Shown here piece by piece: positions 1 to 4,669 of a DNA stretch of 6,030 bases. Source of the stretch: Oscillospiraceae bacterium. GTDB lineage: Bacteria > Bacillota > Clostridia > Oscillospirales > Oscillospiraceae. A program made the translations under genes and the position numbers. Every line of letters starts with the position of its first letter. Position 1 is the stretch's first letter. The stretch is taken from contig JAITEC010000181.1 of NCBI GenBank assembly GCA_031282225.1, positions 1 to 6,030 of the forward strand. Reading direction: 5' to 3'. The notes below the pieces were generated by a model. It ran no database searches. It was not told the origin of the DNA and saw only the letters and a program-made list of their open reading frames with translations.

Positions 1-844
1 CAAGGTGAGCGTCAGCGAGACGCTGCGCATAAAAGGCGACGTTGGCAATGCGACGGGGAACATCGACTTTGTGGGCAACGTGTACATAACCGACAATGTA
101 TTAACGGGCTTTTCCGTCAAGGCGGGGGGAAACATAGACATAGGCGGCGTAGTCGAGAGCGCGAGCCTCAACGCGGGCGGGAACATCACCATCAGGGGCG
201 GCATGCGCGGTTCCGGCAGGAGCGAGGTGCGCTGCACCGGCTCTCTCGCGGCAAAATTCCTCGAGGGATGCAAGGCCGTTGTATACGGCAACATCAAGGC
301 ATCGTCTGTCATAGGCTGCGATATCACCTGCGCGCACAAAATGGACATAACGGCGTCCCCCGGCGTCATCATGGGCGGGCGATATGTGGTGGGCTCCGAT
401 ATCACGGCGTACAACATAGGTTCCGGCGGCGGCGCGGTCACGGAGCTGGAGGTCGGCGTTCCGGCGATTTTTATCCAGCGGGGCGAAGAAGTACAGCGCG
501 AACTGAAAAATATTACCGCCGAGGCCGGGAAGCTGGGCAGGCTCATCTCCCTGCTGCGCGAACACAAAGCCGCAGGCAGGCTCTCCGGCGACAAGCTCGC
601 GGCATACGAGTCCGCCCTGCGCACATACTCCGAGCTGGAGGCCTCCGCACAGTCCTATCAAGAAGAGTACGCGCGCATTATGGAAGAGGTGAGCAGCGCC
701 AACACCGGCCACATCCGCTGCGGCGGCACGCTGTATGAAAACGTACGCATAGCGATAGGCTCCGTTCGCCTGTCGATAACCGACCGCCACCAGCACTGCA
801 ACATATTCTGCCAGGACAACCAGATACATATAGGCACGTTTTGA
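1..844 (+). CDS. FapA/DUF342 family protein, C-terminal part (5' end outside window)
   Basis: The reading frame is open from the left edge (first full codon at 2-4) to TGA at 842-844, so the gene is 5'-truncated by the window; the GTG at 5 is not a credible start because no ribosome binding site can be seen. About 145 residues consist of repeated Gly-Asn-Ile/Gly-Gly-Asn-Ile units (for example VKAGGNIDIGG, LNAGGNITIRGG) with regular hydrophobic spacing. This is the pattern of the right-handed beta-helix of the DUF342/FapA family. From about residue 160 (GEEVQREL) to 233 the chain becomes charged and helical, probably a coiled coil. A short beta-rich end follows (GHIRCGG to the C-terminus). FapA was named for flagellar assembly, but the family also occurs in bacteria without flagella, and no flagellar gene is visible here. 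The exact function is unknown. It is probably the last gene of an upstream operon, since the next gene has its own promoter. Confidence 0.85.
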   Translation, partial: KVSVSETLRIKGDVGNATGNIDFVGNVYITDNVLTGFSVKAGGNIDIGGVVESASLNAGGNITIRGGMRGSGRSEVRCTGSLAAKFLEGCKAVVYGNIKASSVIGCDITCAHKMDITASPGVIMGGRYVVGSDITAYNIGSGGGAVTELEVGVPAIFIQRGEEVQRELKNITAEAGKLGRLISLLREHKAAGRLSGDKLAAYESALRTYSELEASAQSYQEEYARIMEEVSSANTGHIRCGGTLYENVRIAIGSVRLSITDRHQHCNIFCQDNQIHIGTF

Positions 845-853
845 TCGATTTGG

Positions 854-901
854 ACGGGCGGGCATGCGGAAAACGCGCGTTGAAATCGCGCGCCCGCCCG
901 T
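854..901 (+). repeat. GC-rich inverted repeat spanning the hprK -35 region
   Basis: ACGGGCGGGC at 854-863 is the exact reverse complement of GCCCGCCCGT at 892-901, giving a 10-bp stem around a 28-nt interior. The interior can itself pair through alternating CG at 875-879 and 887-891. It lies just after the stop of the FapA-like gene, but no T-run follows the right arm, so it does not read as a standard intrinsic terminator. The right arm ends two bases before the -10 box of the hprK promoter and the -35 box lies in the interior. It could therefore be a DNA operator, a weak terminator or 3'-end stabiliser for the upstream transcript, or chance in GC-rich DNA. Confidence 0.55.
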
Positions 902-908
902 GTATAAT
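880..908 (+). promoter_or_regulatory. sigma-A type promoter for hprK-rapZ-whiA
   Basis: TTGAAA (880-885) and TATAAT (903-908) are separated by exactly 17 bp, five of six and six of six matches to the vegetative consensus. Transcription would start near 914-916, giving a leader of about 70 nt before the hprK GTG. No other comparable promoter is visible between here and rpmH, so it probably drives all three genes. Confidence 0.8.
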
Positions 909-916
909 AGTCACAA

Positions 917-951
917 TGCCGCAGCGGCGCGTATTTGTCCCGGCTGCGGCA
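917..951 (+). other. 5' leader stem-loop of the hprK transcript
   Basis: TGCCGCAGC (917-925) pairs perfectly with GCTGCGGCA (943-951), a 9-bp stem with a 17-nt loop. It begins within a few bases of the predicted transcription start, so the mRNA would carry a hairpin at its extreme 5' end. It has no T-run and does not include the ribosome binding site (970-977). A role in mRNA stability or protein binding is possible but inferred. Confidence 0.5.
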
Positions 952-969
952 CATTTCGGGGCATTTGAA

Positions 970-977
970 AGGAGGTG
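970..977 (+). promoter_or_regulatory. strong ribosome binding site that fixes the hprK start
   Basis: AGGAGGTG lies 7 nt before the GTG at 985, which is ideal spacing. It excludes the longer in-frame reading that begins with TTG at 841, because that start lies upstream of the promoter. Confidence 0.85.
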
Positions 978-984
978 GGGCGGC

Positions 985-1920
985 GTGGACGAGGACAGAG
1001 GGTACAAGCTGAGTGAACTTGTCGAGGAGCTTCGCCTTGACATTATCTATGCCTCTACCAACTACGAGGCGCTGAGGATAAATACGGGCGACGTACATCG
1101 GCCCGGGCTCCAGCTGTCGGGGTTTTACGACTACTTCGACCCCACGCGGATACAGCTGCTGGGGAAGCAGGAAGTCGCGTACATGGAGAAATACACGGCG
1201 CCGGAGCGCTTGGAGAGATATGGCAAGCTAATGGCTCAGAGCATCCCCGTATTGATAGTCTGCCACGACGCCGAGATATCCGGCGAGCTGATAGAGGCTG
1301 CAAAACAGTACGACGTCCCCGTCTTATACAGTTCCGAGAACACGACCGATGTCATGTCCTCCACGCTGCGGCTCATCAGAAGGGCGCTGGCCCCGCACAT
1401 GACGCGGCACGGCGTCCTCATGGAGGTATACGGCATAGGGCTGCTCATTCTGGGAGAGAGCGGGGTAGGCAAGAGCGAGGCCGCCATAGAGCTGCTCAAG
1501 CGCGGGCACCGGCTGATAGCGGACGACGCCGTGGAGATCAAGGCAGTGGACGTGAATATGCTCGAGGGTACGTCCCCGGAGCTGATAAGGTATTACATAG
1601 AGCTGCGCGGCATAGGCGTTATAGACGTGCGGCAGATATTCGGCGTGGGCGCTATAAAGGCGAGGCAGAATATCCATCTCGTGGTGAACCTCGAGCCGTG
1701 GCAAGAGGGCAAATTGTACGACAGGCTCGGGATAATAGAAAATACGGTAAATATGATGGGCGTGGACGTTGCGACAATAACGATACCGGTCAGGCCCGGG
1801 CGCAACCTCGCCGTCATCCTTGAAGTCGCGGCGATGAACCAGCGCCAAAAATTCATGGGTTACAACGCCGCGCTAGAATTCACGAAACAGATAAACAAGC
1901 ATTTCGACGAGAAAATGTGA
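985..1920 (+). CDS. hprK: HPr kinase/phosphorylase
   Basis: This bifunctional cytoplasmic enzyme phosphorylates HPr of the sugar phosphotransferase system on Ser46 using ATP or pyrophosphate, and removes that phosphate, so it sets carbon catabolite repression. The 311-residue product matches the usual length of about 310. The N-terminal domain contains the family phrase RPGLQLSGFYDYFD. The catalytic domain has a conserved His at 142 (RHGVLMEVYG), the P-loop GESGVGKS at 157-164, the acidic pair in LIADDAVEI (Asp180-181), the HprK signature ELRGIGVIDVRQIFGVGA at 206-223, and RPGRN at 270-274. All expected key residues are present, so it should be active. The GTG start at 985 is chosen for its ribosome binding site and for the family length. 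It is the first gene of a probable operon with rapZ 49 nt downstream. Its isoleucines are mostly ATA-coded (19 of 27). Confidence 0.97.
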   Translation: MDEDRGYKLSELVEELRLDIIYASTNYEALRINTGDVHRPGLQLSGFYDYFDPTRIQLLGKQEVAYMEKYTAPERLERYGKLMAQSIPVLIVCHDAEISGELIEAAKQYDVPVLYSSENTTDVMSSTLRLIRRALAPHMTRHGVLMEVYGIGLLILGESGVGKSEAAIELLKRGHRLIADDAVEIKAVDVNMLEGTSPELIRYYIELRGIGVIDVRQIFGVGAIKARQNIHLVVNLEPWQEGKLYDRLGIIENTVNMMGVDVATITIPVRPGRNLAVILEVAAMNQRQKFMGYNAALEFTKQINKHFDEKM

Positions 1921-1929
1921 AATGTAAAC

Positions 1930-1962
1930 GGGACTGCCACCGTGCAGTCCCCGAAGGGGGCT
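1930..1962 (+). promoter_or_regulatory. two mutually exclusive hairpins over the rapZ ribosome binding site
   Basis: GGGACTGC (1930-1937) pairs with GCAGTCCC (1944-1951) around a 6-nt loop. Alternatively AGTCCCC (1946-1952) pairs with GGGGGCT (1956-1962) around the loop GAA, 7 bp including one G-U pair. The two share 1946-1951 and cannot form together. The second buries the G-rich Shine-Dalgarno of rapZ (AAGGGGG, 1954-1960, 9 nt before its GTG). No T-run follows, so neither is a terminator. The pairing is visible in the sequence; a regulatory role is inference. Confidence 0.5.
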
Positions 1963-1969
1963 CTCCGCA

Positions 1970-2836
1970 GTGGAACTTCTGATAATATCCGGGCTGTCCG
2001 GCGCGGGCAAGAGCCGCGTCGCGGCATTATTGGAGGACATGGATTACTATTGCGTGGACAATATGCCCGTAGCCATGATGCCAAAGTTCGCGGAGCTGAT
2101 AAACAGCGCTCGCGGCAGATATGAGCGCGTCGCGATGGTCACGGACGTGCGGGCCACGCGCAATGTAGGGGAGCTGTTCGACGCGCTGGGCGGCATGAGG
2201 GACATGGGGAGCGAGTACAGGATACTCTTTGTGGAGGCGGATGTAGCCACTATAGTCAAGCGCTACAAAGAGACGCGGCGGCGGCACCCGCTGGAGGCTG
2301 CGGAGGGGCTCTTGCTCGAGAACGCCGTCAAGAGGGAAATATCGTTACTCTCTCCGCTGCGCGAACAAGCTGACGATGTCATCGACACGACCGGCCTGAC
2401 TCTCGGCAATCTCCAGCGGCGGCTGTTCAGCCAGTTCATGCAGGGGCAAGACAGCAAGGCGATAGGCGTAAGCGTGAAGTCGTTCGGCTTCAAACACGGC
2501 CTGCCTATCGAGGCGGATCTCGTGTTCGACGTCCGTTTCCTGCCCAATCCGTACTATGTGAGCGGACTGCACTCAAAAAGCGGCATGGACGAGGATGTAA
2601 AGTCATATGTATTCAGTTTTGAACAGACTGTGATGTTCATGGATAAACTCCGCGAGATGATGGATTTCCTCCTTCCGTATTACATTGAGGAGGGAAAACG
2701 CTACCTGGTCATATGCGTGGGCTGCACGGGCGGCAGGCACAGGTCGGTCGCGGTAGCGCAGGCACTTGCGGAGCACCTCTCCGGGGCAGGTTACGAGGTG
2801 GACTGCATCCACAGGGACATCGATAAAAACAACTGA
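1970..2836 (+). CDS. rapZ: RapZ/YvcJ family nucleotide-binding protein
   Basis: The 288-residue product has the normal family length and begins MELLIISGLSGAGKS, with a Walker A motif GLSGAGKS at residues 8-15. The family phrase DYYCVDNMP follows at about 25-33, and TDVRA at about residues 58-62 resembles the family's second nucleotide-binding segment. The C-terminal domain ends with GCTGGRHRSV at 251-260, a RapZ hallmark. In Enterobacteria RapZ is an RNA-binding adaptor that senses glucosamine-6-phosphate and controls decay of a small RNA regulating glmS. The Bacillus homologue YvcJ binds and hydrolyses nucleotides and affects competence gene expression. Which role applies here cannot be told from sequence. 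The start is GTG with a G-rich ribosome binding site that may be masked by a hairpin. It sits between hprK and whiA; the yvcK gene usually found after rapZ in Firmicutes is absent. Confidence 0.96.
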   Translation: MELLIISGLSGAGKSRVAALLEDMDYYCVDNMPVAMMPKFAELINSARGRYERVAMVTDVRATRNVGELFDALGGMRDMGSEYRILFVEADVATIVKRYKETRRRHPLEAAEGLLLENAVKREISLLSPLREQADDVIDTTGLTLGNLQRRLFSQFMQGQDSKAIGVSVKSFGFKHGLPIEADLVFDVRFLPNPYYVSGLHSKSGMDEDVKSYVFSFEQTVMFMDKLREMMDFLLPYYIEEGKRYLVICVGCTGGRHRSVAVAQALAEHLSGAGYEVDCIHRDIDKNN

Positions 2837-2844
2837 GGTTTTTT

Positions 2845-3786
2845 ATGTCGTTTTCACGCGAAATAAAGGCGGAGCTGTGCAGAAGCGAGCCCTGCTGCGG
2901 ATTTTGCGCGGCAGCGGAGTGTTATGGGATACTGCTGTATTGCAACAAGTTCTCCGCCGGCGAGATAAAAATCGTTACGGAAACCCGGGCTCTCGCGGAT
3001 CGACTGCCCGTCGTGTTTGAGCGGGCGTTTGGAGTCGCGTTTGACTCAATGCCCGGCGACGGCGAGCGCGCGGGCAAACACGCGTTTGCCATAAATGTCC
3101 CGGATAAATTGGATGTCCTTTTTGAGACATACGGTCTGGCGCGCGGCGGAATCGTGGCGCACCATATCAATTTGGGCGTCCTCGAATCAGAGTGCTGCCG
3201 GAGGGGGTTTATACGCGGCGCGTTCTTGGCGGGAGGCTCAATAACCGACCCCGACAAGAGGTACCACCTGGAACTCGTCACCGGCCATTACAGCGTGAAC
3301 GGGGAGATGCGCGCGCTTCTCTTGGAACAGGGGTTCGAGCCGAAGGCGCTGATCCGAAACGGCAACTACGTCGTCTATTTCAAGCACAGCGGCGCCATCG
3401 AAGATTTTCTCACGCTCATCGGCGCCCCCCTGGCGGCTATGAAGCTCATGTCCGCGAAAATTGAAAAGTCGATGCGCAACAGCGTAAACAGGCTAGTCAA
3501 CTGCGATACCGCCAATGTGTCCAAGACTGTGGAGGCGGCCCAGCAGCAGATAGAGGCAATAACAAAACTAAGTGTAAGCGGTGCCTTGGGCGACGCTCCC
3601 GAAAAACTCAGGCGGGCCGCCGAACTGAGGATCGCGCACCCGGAACTTAGCATTGCGCAACTCGGGGAGATGAGCGTCCCTCCCGTCTCCAAATCCTGCT
3701 TTTACCACAGGATACGCAAACTTCTCTCCCTTTGCGACCAAACGGCGCCGGACAAAAAAGACGCCCCGGACAATGCCCCCAGGTGA
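2845..3786 (+). CDS. whiA: WhiA-type DNA-binding protein
   Basis: WhiA proteins join a LAGLIDADG homing-endonuclease-like fold (without nuclease activity) to a C-terminal helix-turn-helix. They control sporulation genes in actinobacteria and influence division and chromosome segregation in Bacillus. This 313-residue protein starts MSFSREIKAEL like its family, has CCRRGFIRGAFLAGGSITDP from residue 117, NRLVNCDTAN around 215-224, and the helix-turn-helix segment LGEMSVPPVSKS at 273-284. It is followed by CFYHRIRKL, where the family more often has a sequence like GVNHRLRKL. Six cysteines fall in the first 33 residues (12, 17, 18, 21, 26, 33). The end is a short Pro/Asp/Lys tail. The ATG lies 8 nt after the rapZ stop, with GAGG (2835-2838) overlapping that stop, so translation is probably coupled. 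Confidence 0.95.
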   Translation: MSFSREIKAELCRSEPCCGFCAAAECYGILLYCNKFSAGEIKIVTETRALADRLPVVFERAFGVAFDSMPGDGERAGKHAFAINVPDKLDVLFETYGLARGGIVAHHINLGVLESECCRRGFIRGAFLAGGSITDPDKRYHLELVTGHYSVNGEMRALLLEQGFEPKALIRNGNYVVYFKHSGAIEDFLTLIGAPLAAMKLMSAKIEKSMRNSVNRLVNCDTANVSKTVEAAQQQIEAITKLSVSGALGDAPEKLRRAAELRIAHPELSIAQLGEMSVPPVSKSCFYHRIRKLLSLCDQTAPDKKDAPDNAPR

Positions 3787-3804
3787 ATTCATATTGAATT
3801 CATA
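3784..3804 (+). repeat. twin TGAATTCA palindromes upstream of the rpmH promoter
   Basis: TGAATTCATA occurs twice, at 3784-3793 and 3795-3804, a direct repeat with an 11-bp period. Each copy contains the 8-bp palindrome TGAATTCA, so 3784-3802 is also an overall dyad. The first copy contains the whiA stop codon. The element ends one base before the -35 box of the rpmH promoter, where an A/T-rich UP element or an activator/repressor site would lie on one face of the helix. A chance origin is not excluded. Confidence 0.6.
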
Positions 3805-3805
3805 G

Positions 3806-3834
3806 TTGACACGGCGCGCCGGACTCATTATAAT
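3806..3834 (+). promoter_or_regulatory. perfect-consensus promoter for the rpmH operon
   Basis: TTGACA (3806-3811) and TATAAT (3829-3834) are both exact consensus hexamers with a 17-bp spacer. Transcription should start near 3841, giving a leader of about 58 nt before rpmH. Such strength fits a ribosomal protein operon. The spacer contains the palindrome CGGCGCGCCG (3812-3821). No terminator separates whiA from this promoter, so read-through from the hprK operon is possible. Confidence 0.92.
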
Positions 3835-3852
3835 AGGCGGGAAATGCGCGCC

Positions 3853-3867
3853 CGGCGCTGCGCGCCG
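3853..3867 (+). other. stem-loop in the rpmH leader
   Basis: CGGCGC (3853-3858) pairs with GCGCCG (3862-3867) around the loop TGC, a compact 6-bp all-GC hairpin about 12 nt after the predicted transcription start. It leaves the rpmH ribosome binding site (3885-3891) free and has no T-run. Function is unknown; stabilisation of the transcript is one possibility. Confidence 0.45.
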
Positions 3868-3898
3868 AGACGAATTGCTATTACAGAGAGGTTCCGAA

Positions 3899-4033
3899 AT
3901 GCTAAGGACATATCAGCCCAAAAAAAGGCACCGTTCGAAAGAACACGGGTTCCGCAAGCGGATGTCAACGAGAAACGGACGGAAGGTGCTCGCGCGCCGG
4001 CGCGCGAAAGGCAGGGAAAAGCTGTCGGCATAA
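3899..4033 (+). CDS. rpmH: 50S ribosomal protein L34
   Basis: The product is 44 residues, the standard bacterial L34 length, and very basic. It begins [12 protein letters not shown], continues with EHGFRKRM, and has [13 protein letters not shown] near the C-terminus, matching the family nearly end to end. L34 is a late-assembling protein of the large subunit that packs against 23S rRNA. The ATG at 3899 is preceded by AGAGAGG (3885-3891) with 7-nt spacing. It is the first gene of the operon and is followed after 22 nt by rnpA, the usual bacterial arrangement. Longer in-frame readings starting at 3806 would overlap the promoter and are rejected. Confidence 0.98.
   Translation: MLRTYQPKKRHRSKEHGFRKRMSTRNGRKVLARRRAKGREKLSA
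3990..4007 (+). repeat. 18-bp perfect palindrome inside rpmH
   Basis: TCGCGCGCCGGCGCGCGA is its own reverse complement. In RNA it could form a 7-bp stem with a CCGG loop within the L34 coding region, over the codons for the LARRRAK stretch. It may simply follow from arginine codons in GC-rich DNA. Confidence 0.5.
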
Positions 4034-4044
4034 GGTGCCGGTGC

Positions 4045-4050
4045 GGGAGG
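4045..4050 (+). promoter_or_regulatory. ribosome binding site that fixes the rnpA TTG start
   Basis: GGGAGG ends 5 nt before TTG at 4056. The earlier in-frame GTG codons at 4035 and 4041 lie upstream of or against this site and have no good Shine-Dalgarno of their own. Confidence 0.7.
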
Positions 4051-4055
4051 GCTTT

Positions 4056-4427
4056 TTGATATTTACCGTATCGCTGAAGAAAAACCACGAGTTCAGGCGG
4101 CTCTACAACAGGGGGAAAAGCGCGGCTTCGCGCTATATGGTGGTGTATTGCCGCAAAAACGGGAGAGCGGAGAACCGCGTCGGCATCACGGTCAGCAGCA
4201 AACTCGGGGGCGCGGTGCGTCGCAACCGCATACGCAGAAGGCTCAGAGAAGCATACCGCTTAAACGAACGGTCGCTCACGCCGGGGCACGATATAGTCAT
4301 AGTGGCCCGGCAGGGGAGTTATGACGCCGATTTTGGCGACCTGTCGCGCGATTTAATGAGGCTTTACGGCAATGCAAGCGCGCCAGCCGCGCCGTCCGGA
4401 CAAGCCCATGCCCGAAGGAGGCGGTAG
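4056..4427 (+). CDS. rnpA: ribonuclease P protein component
   Basis: RnpA binds the catalytic RNA (rnpB, not in this window) and helps RNase P recognise and cleave 5' leaders of precursor tRNAs. Read from TTG at 4056, the protein has 123 residues and begins MIFTVSLKKNHEFRRLYNRGKS, which aligns with the normal family start (hydrophobic, then LKKN and FRRLY.RGKS). The RNA-binding signature RRNRIRRRLREAYR lies at 55-68. Val-Gly-Ile-Thr-Val-Ser-Ser-Lys at 42-49 is the usual core strand. The last 16 residues form an Ala/Pro/Arg-rich tail ending ARRRR that looks lineage-specific. It sits 22 nt after rpmH, and its 3' end contains the ribosome binding site of yidD. Confidence 0.96.
   Translation: MIFTVSLKKNHEFRRLYNRGKSAASRYMVVYCRKNGRAENRVGITVSSKLGGAVRRNRIRRRLREAYRLNERSLTPGHDIVIVARQGSYDADFGDLSRDLMRLYGNASAPAAPSGQAHARRRR
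4414..4421 (+). promoter_or_regulatory. ribosome binding site for the yidD TTG start, inside rnpA
   Basis: GAAGGAGG lies within the last codons of rnpA, 9 nt before TTG at 4431. It is a near-perfect Shine-Dalgarno and supports a TTG start. Confidence 0.8.
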
Positions 4428-4430
4428 CGC

Positions 4431-4643
4431 TTGAAGAGGGTTCTCATTTCGCTCATTGTGTTCTACAGGAAGCGGATATCGCGTTTGTCCGCGCCCAGGT
4501 GCCGCTATACGCCTACATGTTCCGCGTACGCGCTGGAGGCCCTTGAGGTGCATGGCGCCGCGCGCGGCACATGGCTGGCATTGCGCCGCATATTGCGCTG
4601 CCACCCTTTCCGCAAGGGCGGGTACGATCCGGTTCCGAGATAA
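4431..4643 (+). CDS. yidD: membrane protein insertion efficiency factor YidD
   Basis: The 70-residue product has the usual YidD size. The N-terminus (about residues 4-20) is a hydrophobic-basic stretch suited to an amphipathic membrane-bound helix. It is followed by the family core [16 protein letters not shown] and, near the end, [15 protein letters not shown]. Three conserved cysteines are at 24, 30 and 57. YidD sits on the inner face of the membrane and assists insertion of membrane proteins by YidC; loss is mild in model organisms. The TTG start gives [14 protein letters not shown], typical of the family, and lies 3 nt after the rnpA stop. The next gene, yidC, begins 26 nt downstream. Confidence 0.96.
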   Translation: MKRVLISLIVFYRKRISRLSAPRCRYTPTCSAYALEALEVHGAARGTWLALRRILRCHPFRKGGYDPVPR

Positions 4644-4669
4644 CCGTAAAATAAATTTGGGGGCTAAAA

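Noticed and set aside
101..865. Long minus-strand open frame of 254 codons opposite the FapA-like gene
   Set aside because: It is a shadow of the plus-strand gene: composition is Ala/Arg/Gly/Tyr-rich with no recognisable domain, and the plus frame has clear family motifs.
841..984. N-terminal extension of hprK from TTG at 841
   Set aside because: The extension covers the promoter, transcription start and leader hairpin, and would make the protein 359 residues against a family norm near 310; the GTG at 985 has an ideal ribosome binding site.
1930..1951. Hairpin after hprK as an intrinsic terminator
   Set aside because: No T-run follows and rapZ starts 19 nt later without its own promoter; a leader or regulatory structure fits better.
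4035..4055. Earlier rnpA starts at GTG 4035 or GTG 4041
   Set aside because: They lack a Shine-Dalgarno and add residues (PVREGFL) not typical of RnpA; the start at TTG 4056 matches the family N-terminus.
3844..4059. Overlapping 71-codon plus-strand frame across rpmH
   Set aside because: It is an arginine-rich out-of-frame reading of the L34 gene and leader, with no family resemblance and no good ribosome binding site.
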